Below are positions 34,321-41,806 of a stretch of 53,358 bases of DNA, in pieces. Position numbers and translations under genes: made by a program. Source of the stretch: Thioclava sp. JE_KL1 (GTDB lineage: Bacteria; Pseudomonadota; Alphaproteobacteria; Rhodobacterales; Rhodobacteraceae); contig NZ_WBJS01000013.1 of assembly GCF_009296265.1 (NCBI RefSeq), positions 1 through 53,358 on the forward strand, read 5' to 3'. Every line of letters begins with the position of its first letter. Within the stretch, counting starts at the first letter, position 1. Under the pieces are notes generated by a model. The model saw nothing but the letters and a program-made list of their open reading frames with translations, searched no databases and was not told the DNA's origin.

Positions 34321-34438
34321 GCTGGATCTCCCGTGCGAAGAATCTCAATGATGGAACGGCATCAAGCTTTGATGACCGGCGCGGCACCCGCATTGACGGC
34401 GCGCATAGCGGCGCGCGGCCTCGCGAAAGGATCCGACG

Positions 34439-34452
34439 TTGCGCACGATCAA
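34439..34452. promoter_or_regulatory. FNR/FixK-type box between Hsp20 and Usp genes
   Basis: TTGCG-CACG-ATCAA has a perfect right half and a 3/5 left half. Twelve bases (CACGATCAATGC) are identical to the box at 44401. The centre is 66 bp before the Usp start. Confidence 0.5.
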
Positions 34453-34511
34453 TGCCGTTTTGCGGGCGGCGCCGTAGGTTCGGGCCGATGTGACCACTCA
34501 GGAGCCTCAAG

Positions 34512-35351
34512 ATGATTCCGCGAACCATTGCCGCTGCCTTTCTAGAGACCGACGAAGCCCGCTGGCTCGCCCCGATGGCGGCCGCGCTGTGCCGCAGTTT
34601 CGACGCGCATCTGATCGGGGCGCATGGCGTCGAGCCGCTGCCGTTGTTGGGCGGCGATCTTGCGAGCGATCCGATCGTCTATCCCGAATTCGTCGAATGG
34701 CAGCGCAAGGAGGCGGCTGAGATCCGCGAGACGTTTGAACATGCGCTCAAAGCCGAAGATGTGCAGGGCGAATTTCGGACCCCCAGTGGTGTGCGTGACG
34801 CGCTGATCGATTTTCTCGTCGATAGCTGCCGCGCCGCCGACCTCGTCATCTCTGCCCGGGTGCCGGCCCATGTCGGGCGCGCGGGCGATCTGCGCATGCA
34901 AGAGCAACTGATCCGCCAGGCCGGGCGTCCGGTCTTGGTGGTGGATGAAACCGCAAAGCTGGACAGGCCTGCGCAACGTATCCTTGTGGGCGTTTCGTGC
35001 AGCCGCGAGGCGATGCGGGCGGTGCATGACATGCTCTATCTTGCGGCGCACGGCGCGCGGATCGATCTGCTTTCTGTCTCGCCATCAGAGGGGGAGCGAG
35101 AGGCCGTCGACGATCTGCGCGACGACCTCGCGGCGGCGCTGGACCGGCGCGGCTTCGACGTGACGCTTCTGGACCGGATGAAGACGACTTCGGAAGCGGG
35201 CGATGCGTTGCTCCACACCGCGCGCGAACGTGGGGCCGAGATGATCGCCGTCGGCGCTTACGGCCATTCGCGGCTCTATGACTTTGTGATCGGCGCGGTA
35301 ACGACGCGCCTGTTGGAAAAATCCCACCTGCCGGTGCTGTTCTCAAAATAG
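34512..35351 (+). CDS. Universal stress protein (UspA family)
   Basis: A 279-residue protein, long enough for two Usp-like halves. The C-terminal half ends with the Usp pattern GAYGHSRLYDFVIGAVTTRL then EKSHLPVLFSK, the region that forms the nucleotide-binding loop in ATP-type Usp proteins. The N-terminal half (TIAAAFLETDEARWLAPMAA) is more diverged. It starts a rightward pair with the host-attachment gene 8 bp downstream. Low-oxygen or starvation control is suggested by the upstream FNR-type box. Confidence 0.9.
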   Translation: MIPRTIAAAFLETDEARWLAPMAAALCRSFDAHLIGAHGVEPLPLLGGDLASDPIVYPEFVEWQRKEAAEIRETFEHALKAEDVQGEFRTPSGVRDALIDFLVDSCRAADLVISARVPAHVGRAGDLRMQEQLIRQAGRPVLVVDETAKLDRPAQRILVGVSCSREAMRAVHDMLYLAAHGARIDLLSVSPSEGEREAVDDLRDDLAAALDRRGFDVTLLDRMKTTSEAGDALLHTARERGAEMIAVGAYGHSRLYDFVIGAVTTRLLEKSHLPVLFSK

Positions 35352-35359
35352 GTGAGCCG

Positions 35360-35794
35360 ATGCGACAGCCGAAGAAAACCGAATGGATCGTGGTGATGAA
35401 CGCCGCCAGCGCGCATGTGCTGGCGGATGCCGAGGGAAGCAAGGCGGTCTTCGAGCTGGAAGCGCCGCATGAGAGCCCGCGCGATAAGGCGGGTCGCAGC
35501 TTCTCGAGCGGGTCGCCCGGGCGGCGGGCCACGATGGCGCCGCATGGCGATCCGGACCACGCGCCGGAGATCGCTTTCGCGCATCAGCTGTGTGAACGTC
35601 TCGAAGAGAGCCTCGGGCGAGAGCAATTCGACACGCTCGTCCTCGTCGCGCCGCCGCGGATGCTGGGCGCAATGCGCGATGCCATGTCCGCGGCTCTGGC
35701 CGCGCGGGTGAGCCGGGAGATCCACTCCAACCTCGCTAGCCTCTCGCCGCGCCATTTCCGCGAAAAGCTGCAAGAGGCACTCAAGGTCACGTGA
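35360..35794 (+). CDS. Host-attachment family protein
   Basis: A 144-residue soluble protein of the family named for Agrobacterium plant-attachment mutants. Family wording: TEWIVVMNAASAHVL at the N terminus, a central ATMAPHGDPDHAPEIAFA, and TLVLVAPPRMLGAMRDAM. Despite its name the family is a cytoplasmic eRF1-like fold and its role is unclear. It is coupled to the Usp gene and probably part of the same stress operon. Confidence 0.85.
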   Translation: MRQPKKTEWIVVMNAASAHVLADAEGSKAVFELEAPHESPRDKAGRSFSSGSPGRRATMAPHGDPDHAPEIAFAHQLCERLEESLGREQFDTLVLVAPPRMLGAMRDAMSAALAARVSREIHSNLASLSPRHFREKLQEALKVT

Positions 35795-35815
35795 GCCGCG
35801 CGTTTGCATTTTGCA

Positions 35816-35829
35816 GTGACGGCGATCAA
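35816..35829. promoter_or_regulatory. FNR/FixK-type box before the DUF883-like gene
   Basis: GTGAC-GGCG-ATCAA, with the same ATCAATGC right arm as the other boxes. The centre is about 80 bp before the start at 35903. Confidence 0.5.
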
Positions 35830-35902
35830 TGCGGAATGCCTTGCGGCTTTGCATCCTGCCAACCTGTCGCACGGTTCAAAATCGGATCAGAGGAGAAACG
35901 CC

Positions 35903-36268
35903 ATGGCCAAGACATCCAGCGACGCAGCACACGAACGCGCCGATATCGAGGATCGCGAGCGCCACGCCGTCGAGGCGATACGCGCCGATCTCGAAGAGCT
36001 GCGCGACGATGTAAGCGAATTGGCGCAGGCGTTGCGACGTCATGGTCGGTTGCGGGCCAGCGACCTTGGTGCGGAGGCGACGCGGCGCGGCCACGATCTC
36101 GTGGAGGATACCCGCGACGCGGTTCTCGAAATGCGCCACTCGCTGGCAGAGGCGCAGCATGACTTGCGTCGAAGCGTGCGCAGCCATCCCGTGCCCTGGG
36201 CCGGAGTGCTTCTGGGCATGGTCGGAACCGGCCTGCTGGTCGCGCTGCTGATGGAGCGTCGCAATTGA
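35903..36268 (+). CDS. DUF883 (ElaB/YqjD)-like membrane-anchored protein
   Basis: A 121-residue protein with a long charged coiled-coil (about 8-90, with heptad-like ALRRHGRL and DTRDAVLEMRHSLAEAQ) and one C-terminal membrane helix (VPWAGVLLGMVGTGLLVALL). YqjD/ElaB relatives anchor ribosomes or act in stationary phase in E. coli; only the layout is shared here. An AGGAG site precedes the ATG at 35903. An FNR-type box lies upstream. Confidence 0.75.
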   Translation: MAKTSSDAAHERADIEDRERHAVEAIRADLEELRDDVSELAQALRRHGRLRASDLGAEATRRGHDLVEDTRDAVLEMRHSLAEAQHDLRRSVRSHPVPWAGVLLGMVGTGLLVALLMERRN

Positions 36269-37012
36269 GGGGAACTGGCATGTGTGTGGGGGCAGGCCGC
36301 GCGGGCGGTAGGGGTCGATAAGGAGACACCGCTCGCAGTGTCTGTCAGGGGGGAGTGGCGCGCGTTTCCGTATCGGGAGCGCGCGCTGCGCATTTCGGAG
36401 GCGCGTCGCCGCGTGGTCCGTGTCGGTCTTCCCCAGTTCCCTCCGGCCCGAGTCGCGCGGCTCTCTCCTTAAGCACGGCCAAGACCCACCGGTATCATCC
36501 GAATAGCTCCGGGACATTCGCAATTTCCGGCTTCGCGTAGATTCAAGCGGTGGGCTTTTCCAACCGTGTATTGTCGCGCGTCAATGCGCTGACCTGCGGA
36601 GCCATCGTCGTCGCCGATCTCCCTCGGGTTGGCGGCCTGCGTCTCACGCAGATGGCCTTTCGTCATTGCGCGGGCGCAAGCGAGACCGCCATGGCTCGCG
36701 CCCCATCCGCTGCGACGCTCCGCACGCCTGCGTCCCGCGATGACCCGTTCGGGGCAGCTGCGCGGCCATATGCGCGCAGTGGGCAAGGATATCGCGTCTG
36801 GCGCACCACTTGCGCCGGTGGGTGAACTATCGCGGGCGGTCCGCGGTCGGGCGGTGCCGAAGGGGCAGCGTTCAGGCCGAAGCGCATGGCGATCGGGGCG
36901 TCTTCGATGATGTTTGCGTCCCCGATCCCGGCGCAGCTCCGGCGTAGCGTGGAGGAACGATCGGGACGCGGATCCGGATCGATCAACATTCTTTAGTCTG
37001 GAGACCATCACC
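36269..37012. other. 744-bp stretch without a supported gene
   Basis: Frames on both strands cross this region, but their wording is arginine/serine-rich antisense type with no ribosome site. The last 100 bp should hold the promoter of the curlin gene. No FNR-type box or terminator was recognised. Confidence 0.4.
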
Positions 37013-37369
37013 ATGAAACATCTGCTTCTCGCCACCGCTGTCGTTCTCTCCGGCGCCGGAGCCGCCCTCGCAGGCGGTAACGTGTCGCTCACCGACCAGA
37101 TGGGCTGGTTCAATGGGTCGAGCACGACGCAGCTTGGCATGAACAACTCGGCCATCACCGTGCAGCGCGACTACGGCAACACCAGCACCACGGTGCAACG
37201 TGGGATCGCCAACTTCTCGGGCACCGGTCAGACCGGCGCGTTCAACAACTCGATCACCGATCAGCTGGGCCTCGGGAACTACTCGTCCACCATTCAGGGC
37301 AATGTCGGCAACTCGTCGGCCACGGTCCAGACCGGTGTCGGCAACGTGTCGAGCACCGTTCAGAACTGA
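37013..37369 (+). CDS. Curlin-repeat protein (CsgA/CsgB-like), first copy
   Basis: A 118-residue secreted protein. A signal peptide (MKHLLLATAVVLSG to ALA) is followed by about five curlin-type repeats with Asn/Ser/Gln spacing, such as GWFNGSSTTQLG, GNTSTTVQRG and GNSSATVQTG. This glutamine/asparagine ladder forms amyloid in curli subunits. The whole mature protein is repeats. It starts 13 bases after CTGGAG. A perfect hairpin lies just after its stop and a second curlin gene follows. Major-subunit role is inferred from the cleaner repeats. Confidence 0.85.
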   Translation: MKHLLLATAVVLSGAGAALAGGNVSLTDQMGWFNGSSTTQLGMNNSAITVQRDYGNTSTTVQRGIANFSGTGQTGAFNNSITDQLGLGNYSSTIQGNVGNSSATVQTGVGNVSSTVQN

Positions 37370-37378
37370 CGTCCCATG

Positions 37379-37412
37379 GTTGATCGGGCGGGCTGCGATC
37401 CGCCCGATCAAC
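37379..37412 (+). terminator. strong hairpin between the two curlin genes
   Basis: Thirteen-base perfect arms (37379-37391 and 37400-37412) with an 8-nt loop begin 10 bp after the first curlin stop. No T-run follows, so partial termination or 3'-end protection of the first message, giving unequal subunit amounts, is the likely effect. Confidence 0.65.
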
Positions 37413-37462
37413 GTCTTGAAGGCGGCTGCTGTGCCGTCGCGACAGCAACAAGGAGAAAGGTT

Positions 37463-37876
37463 ATGAGTTTCGCAACACAGATGAGAGCCCCCACGGCGCC
37501 CCCCGCGATCCTCGCGACCGGGCTTTTGGCCGCTCTCGCATTCGGCGTTTTCGCGAAGGAAGCTGCGGCGCAGAGCCGGCCTTTCTATGATCCGAGCAGC
37601 GCCCCCATCGCATCCATCACCCCGCAGCCATCACGCGGCAATGTGGCCGTCACGCAGCAGCAGGGCAGCTACAATGACGCCTCCACCACGCAGAGCGGCC
37701 ACAACAATGTCGCAGGGACCGTCCAATCGGGCTCTGGTTTCGGCAGCTCGATCTCTCAGCTCGGCAACTACCAGACGGAGACCCATTTCCAGGGTGAGAC
37801 GCGTCTGGGCGTGACCCGCAGCGGGAGCAGCGTTGGCGGAAACGGCTCGATCGGCATTCAGTTCGAGCTGAAATGA
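37463..37876 (+). CDS. Curlin-repeat protein (CsgA/CsgB-like), second copy
   Basis: A 137-residue secreted protein with a longer hydrophobic leader (ATGLLAALAFGVFAKEAAAQ) and only about three curlin-like repeats (VTQQQGSYNDASTTQ, GHNNVAGTVQSG, SSISQLGNY). The C-terminal tail (SVGGNGSIGIQFELK) is not repeat-like. By analogy with CsgB it may be the nucleator or minor subunit. AGGAG precedes the start. It lies between the first curlin gene and the CsgH-like gene. Confidence 0.75.
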   Translation: MSFATQMRAPTAPPAILATGLLAALAFGVFAKEAAAQSRPFYDPSSAPIASITPQPSRGNVAVTQQQGSYNDASTTQSGHNNVAGTVQSGSGFGSSISQLGNYQTETHFQGETRLGVTRSGSSVGGNGSIGIQFELK

Positions 37877-37949
37877 AACCGATAGCCGTCGGTTCAGCCC
37901 CGCCCGTCGTAACGCGTGCGGGGCAGGGGGACGAGAAAGGAGGCACACC

Positions 37950-38351
37950 ATGCCTCGGAACCTGCAAATGCTCGACTACCTGCGTCGCGGAGGGCTGCTT
38001 GTCCTCATCGGAGGGATGCCATTCGGAATGGCGCTCGCGATGAGCACGCAAAGCTCACAAGGCGCAGCCCCTCTCAGCTGCGAGATCGCAGAGCGCCCCG
38101 CAGCTCCGCATCTCGAGCTGACCGCGCGGGTGCAATCGGCGCGCGCAATGCGCGGGCGCTACTCCTTCACCGTGATCTCGAGCGGTGCGGGCGGCACCTC
38201 CAGCACCACGCAGGGCGGCGCTTTCGCCACCCGCGCGGACGAGGCGCAGACGCTGTCCAAGGTCTATGTCTCCGCCGGTCCACATGCCGTCGTCTCGGCG
38301 CGACTGGACGTCGAAGGCGAGGGTGGCGTGACCTGCAGTGCAAAAAAGTGA
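37950..38351 (+). CDS. csgH: CsgH-like curli assembly/amyloid chaperone
   Basis: A 133-residue protein with an N-terminal hydrophobic segment and a small beta domain. The CsgH pattern is clear: LSCEI near residue 42, RYSFTVISSGAGGTSSTTQGG, then a C-terminal VTCSAKK. The two cysteines bracket the domain and could form a disulfide. CsgH is the alphaproteobacterial inhibitor of premature curlin fibre formation in the periplasm. Its presence confirms the curli reading of the two upstream genes. GAAAGGAGG precedes the start. Confidence 0.85.
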   Translation: MPRNLQMLDYLRRGGLLVLIGGMPFGMALAMSTQSSQGAAPLSCEIAERPAAPHLELTARVQSARAMRGRYSFTVISSGAGGTSSTTQGGAFATRADEAQTLSKVYVSAGPHAVVSARLDVEGEGGVTCSAKK

Positions 38352-38417
38352 TCGTCGGGACCCGCTGATTCCGCCTCTGTCCGCGCCGCACATTGTCGGC
38401 GCGCATAGGCAGGCTTG

Positions 38418-38477
38418 ATGACTGTCATTGTCGAAATTTCTCCGTGGCGGAGGATTTCCTTAATCAAAGGGTTAAGG
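38418..38477 (+). promoter_or_regulatory. dyads before the LuxR-type regulator
   Basis: A perfect dyad ATGAC-T-GTCAT lies at 38418-38428. A second inverted pair, CCTTAA (38458-38463) and TTAAGG (38472-38477), overlaps the ribosome-site region before the ATG at 38488. Either could be an operator; the second could also mask translation initiation. Confidence 0.35.
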
Positions 38478-38487
38478 GGATTTCGCC

Positions 38488-39627
38488 ATGTCTTTGAGCA
38501 TGCACGCTGAGAACGGCGCAGCGGTCGATCAAATTTTCACATCTGCCATCGAAGGGGATCTATTTCGCTCCGTGCTCGCGGTCGTCGCGATGAATTTTCC
38601 CGAAGCGACGCCGATGATTGTCGGGCTGGAACGGATGCAGGGCGCAGGGAACTTCCTGCTTCTCGATACGCCGAACCCGGAATTGCGCCGGGCCTTTGCC
38701 GAGGAGATGCGCGCCCCCGATGGCTGGGCGCACAGTCTGCACGGGCAGGAGATCGGCCGGGTCTATGACGACGGTGATCTCGGTGCGGAGACGGTGAATG
38801 GCGGGCCGATGGGTCAGGTGCTGCGCCGGACGAGCCCGCCGAAGACCTGTCTCGCCGGTGTCCTGTTCGAGCGCGGCGAGCGTCATCTTTTGGGGATCGA
38901 ACTGCGCTATCCGCGCCATCTGGAGGCGGAGCTGCGGCGGCCTTTGAAGGACTTCCTGACCCGGCTCGCACGGCAGCTCGATGTGGCGACGCGGATCATG
39001 GAGGTGCGCCAACGGCTCGACGCGGCCGAGCGTCTGAGCGGCAATCTTCTGGAAATTCTGCCCTTCTCGGTGGTGCTGTGCAACGAGCGGCGCAGCGTTT
39101 CGCGGATGAACGGGCGGGCGCGGGCAATCCTGCGCAATGGCCGCGCGCTGCAGGTCTCGCCCGACGGGACGCTGCGGCTGTCCGATCCCATCGTGGATGA
39201 CGAATTCGCGACGCAGATCCAATCGCTGCAAGGCAGCCTGCGCCAGCGCGTCGCGGTCATGTCCGTGCCGCGAAATCGCGGTGAGCCGCGTGAGATCCTG
39301 ACAATCATCCGGCTGGCCGCGGGCGAGGCGGTTGGCCTGCCGGGCGCCGGGCCGAATTTCGCGGTGATCTACGAAGACCTCGATATGCCGCTCGAACTGG
39401 ATCAGGATTTTCTCTGGCGGCTCTTTGGCATGAACGCGAAGGAGGCAGATCTCGCCTTGGCGCTGCTGGCGGGGGAGTCGATCGGCGAGCTGGCCTCGCG
39501 CCGGCGGATGTCGAAGGAAACCTTGCGCAATCAGCTCGCGGCGGTGATGCGCAAGACCGAAACGTCGCGCCAACAGGAGCTGGTGGCCCTTCTGAGCCGC
39601 CTTGCTACGATCAATGCGACGGCGTGA
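38488..39627 (+). CDS. LuxR-type helix-turn-helix regulator
   Basis: A 379-residue protein. The C terminus (about 318-375) is a LuxR/GerE-like HTH: MNAKEADLALALLAGESIGE, then RRRMSKETLRNQLAAVMRKT. The N-terminal 180 residues are a probable sensory region, followed by a PAS-like segment around LLEILPFSVVLCNERRSVSRMNG. No phospho-acceptor domain is seen. It lies between the curli genes and an outer-membrane protein gene that overlaps its end, so it may regulate fibre production. Signal unknown. Confidence 0.8.
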   Translation: MSLSMHAENGAAVDQIFTSAIEGDLFRSVLAVVAMNFPEATPMIVGLERMQGAGNFLLLDTPNPELRRAFAEEMRAPDGWAHSLHGQEIGRVYDDGDLGAETVNGGPMGQVLRRTSPPKTCLAGVLFERGERHLLGIELRYPRHLEAELRRPLKDFLTRLARQLDVATRIMEVRQRLDAAERLSGNLLEILPFSVVLCNERRSVSRMNGRARAILRNGRALQVSPDGTLRLSDPIVDDEFATQIQSLQGSLRQRVAVMSVPRNRGEPREILTIIRLAAGEAVGLPGAGPNFAVIYEDLDMPLELDQDFLWRLFGMNAKEADLALALLAGESIGELASRRRMSKETLRNQLAAVMRKTETSRQQELVALLSRLATINATA

Positions 39628-40960
39628 GCGCATATTCCACCCCCTCGGGTTCGCCCTCGGCGGGATGGTCGCGCTGGCCGCTCTGACGCCTCCGGTTCAG
39701 GCGCAGCCGCCCTCGATGTGGCAGGGCTGGTCGCTGTCGCCGCCCCAACGCGGCCCGTTCGTGCCGGGGCTGGGCTCCCAGATCACCGGAGAGGACGGGC
39801 GCGGCGTGGAGTTCGGGCTGCAAGGCCCCGTGCGCCCTCTGCAAATCCTTCCGCAGGCGGGCTGGACCCCGGATTTCTCGACCCGGCCTCAACTCGGTCT
39901 GAGCTTCGGGCGCGGCTCCGGTTTCGCGCAGGCGCATGCTGTCTCGGGGCTGCCGAGTTCCGGAACGCTCCTTCTGACGGGACCGCGCACGGGGCAGGGC
40001 AATATCGCGATCGATCTGAACCCGATGCTTGGCGCGGGGGGCACGCTGTCGGGGGCTAATGCGGCAGCCTCGCTGTCCCTTCCCGACGGGCATGGCGGCA
40101 CCGTTCATATCGAGCAACAGTCCTTCTCGCCCGCAGTCACGGGCAATCGCATCGAGACCTACGCGTTTTCGCCCGGCGCAGGCGGGGGCGGCTTCGCGGC
40201 GCTCAGTCTCGATGGCGCTACCGGAGAGGCCACAGCTCTGGCGGCCGTGTTCGATCCGGGCGGGTTTTCCGTTATCGGTCTCGGTGCGCCGGACAGCGTG
40301 AAGGTCGCGCAACGGGTCAGCGCGCATAGCCGTGTGCGCGAGCTGGGCGGCGTGATCGCGAGCCCGCTGGGGCACAGCCGCGACTGGAGCTGGGGCCCGC
40401 GTCTCGGATTCGGGGATCTGTCGCGCCACACGGGCGAGACCTACACGACGACGGCCTCTCTCACGGCGAGCCGGGTGATCCCGGCCATCGAGACCGCCCG
40501 CCGCACGCGCCTGCACGAGCGCAGCCAGAGCCTCACCGTGGGGCTGGGCGGGCGGCGTCTGGTGACCAGCGACCTGTCCTTCGGCCTCTATCTCGACCTC
40601 GGCGCGAAGGCGGTGTCGGCAAGCGGGCGCAGTGAGGAAACCCTCTCGATCCCGGGGCTCGCCTCGGCCAGCAACGCGCCCGAGCGGTCCCGATATTCCC
40701 GTGTGGAACCGGTCCTGCGGGCGGGCATGGTCTTCGAGCAGAAAATCGGCCGGAACAGTGCCTTCGCCGTCTCTCTGGGGGTGCAAGAGACGGGGCAGGC
40801 GTCGCTCATTTCGCGCTCTTCAGGGACGACGACGGTGGGCTCCGGTTCGGTCTCGGCGGCGGCGCTCTCGACCACGGGCGAGACCATCCGGCATGACGAA
40901 ATCCGGTGGCGGCATGGGTTTGAGGGAACGATCACGTTTAATTTCGTGTACCGTTTCTGA
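39614..40960 (+). CDS. Outer-membrane beta-barrel protein next to curli genes
   Basis: A 448-residue exported protein with a signal peptide (RRRERIFHPLGFALGG to PVQA). It is Gly/Ser-rich with alternating hydrophobic strands and ends in TFNFVYRF, the C-terminal aromatic signal for outer-membrane barrels. It is not CsgG, which is a smaller lipoprotein. The ATG at 39614 overlaps the regulator gene by 14 bp; a TTG at 39602 is possible. Co-expression with the LuxR-type regulator is implied. Function unknown; surface display or secretion are inferences. Confidence 0.75.
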   Translation: MRRRERIFHPLGFALGGMVALAALTPPVQAQPPSMWQGWSLSPPQRGPFVPGLGSQITGEDGRGVEFGLQGPVRPLQILPQAGWTPDFSTRPQLGLSFGRGSGFAQAHAVSGLPSSGTLLLTGPRTGQGNIAIDLNPMLGAGGTLSGANAAASLSLPDGHGGTVHIEQQSFSPAVTGNRIETYAFSPGAGGGGFAALSLDGATGEATALAAVFDPGGFSVIGLGAPDSVKVAQRVSAHSRVRELGGVIASPLGHSRDWSWGPRLGFGDLSRHTGETYTTTASLTASRVIPAIETARRTRLHERSQSLTVGLGGRRLVTSDLSFGLYLDLGAKAVSASGRSEETLSIPGLASASNAPERSRYSRVEPVLRAGMVFEQKIGRNSAFAVSLGVQETGQASLISRSSGTTTVGSGSVSAAALSTTGETIRHDEIRWRHGFEGTITFNFVYRF

Positions 40961-41092
40961 CGCTTGATCACCATCAAAGACAGGGCGGACAGGGGGCGCC
41001 GATCATGACATAATTCGGGACTGGGGTTTGCGGTGCCATCAAAAGCGCCGCGACGCTCCCGATAGGTGCGGAGGGGATAGGAGGTCGCGCCT

Positions 41093-41806
41093 GTGGAACA
41101 GCAGACAATTCTCGTCGTCGAAGATGATCCTTCCGTGCGCGGCGCGCTGCGGGACTGCCTTGAAGCGGAAGGCTGGGCGGTGCGCGAGGCATCGGACGCC
41201 ACTGGCATGATGCAGGAGATCGAAGCGGGCGACGTCGATCTCGTGACACTCGATCTGGGGCTGGGCGCGGATGACGGGCTCGCACTCGCGCGTGTCCTGC
41301 GCGGGCGCAGCAATATTCCCGTCATCTTCATCACCGGGCAAGGGCAACCGCTCGACCGGGTGCGCGGTCTGGAGGCGGGGGCGGATGACTACATCGTCAA
41401 ACCCTTCGCCGCGCGCGAGGTCGCGATCCGCATCCGTCGGGTGCTCGACGGCTATCGGACCCGCAACCTGCCGCGCGAGCGGCTGCGCATCGATCACAGC
41501 AGTATCGACCTGCGTCACGGCGTGATCGAGCATAATGACGGTCGCCGTGAGGATCTGACCGGAACGGAGGCGAAACTGCTTGAGTTGTTCCTCAGCCGCC
41601 CGGAGCAGGTGCTCTCGCGCGACGACATCAACCGGGTGCTCCACGGGCGCGACTGGTCGCCCTATGACCGGACCATCGATACCCATATCGCCCGGCTTCG
41701 GCGCAAGATCGAACCGGCGGATGATGCCAATCGGATGATCCGATCCGTGCGCGGCGTAGGCTATGTCTTCACCGGCCAGATCACGGGGGAGGTCCCTCCG
41801 GCTTGA
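41093..41806 (+). CDS. OmpR/PhoB-family response regulator
   Basis: A 237-residue regulator. The receiver has the acidic pair in VVEDDPSV, the phospho-acceptor Asp in VTLDLGLG, and Lys in VKPFAAREV. The C-terminal winged helix shows LTGTEAKLLELFLSRPEQVL, DRTIDTHIARLRRKIE and RSVRGVGYVF. GTG at 41093 is the start, after a GGAGG site. Its end overlaps the converging kinase gene by 26 bp. The partner kinase may be the neighbouring hybrid kinase. Confidence 0.93.
   Translation: MEQQTILVVEDDPSVRGALRDCLEAEGWAVREASDATGMMQEIEAGDVDLVTLDLGLGADDGLALARVLRGRSNIPVIFITGQGQPLDRVRGLEAGADDYIVKPFAAREVAIRIRRVLDGYRTRNLPRERLRIDHSSIDLRHGVIEHNDGRREDLTGTEAKLLELFLSRPEQVLSRDDINRVLHGRDWSPYDRTIDTHIARLRRKIEPADDANRMIRSVRGVGYVFTGQITGEVPPA

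Noticed and set aside
34354-34368. ATCAAGCTTTGAT palindrome as an FNR site for Hsp20
   Set aside because: The half-sites are in the inverted order and spacing relative to TTGAT-N4-ATCAA.
36469-37158. 229-codon minus-strand frame upstream of the curlin gene
   Set aside because: It crosses the start of the curlin gene antisense, is Arg/Ser-rich, and has no ribosome site.
39614-40960. Barrel protein as CsgG
   Set aside because: CsgG is a shorter lipoprotein with a Cys lipobox; this protein has neither and ends as a classical outer-membrane barrel.
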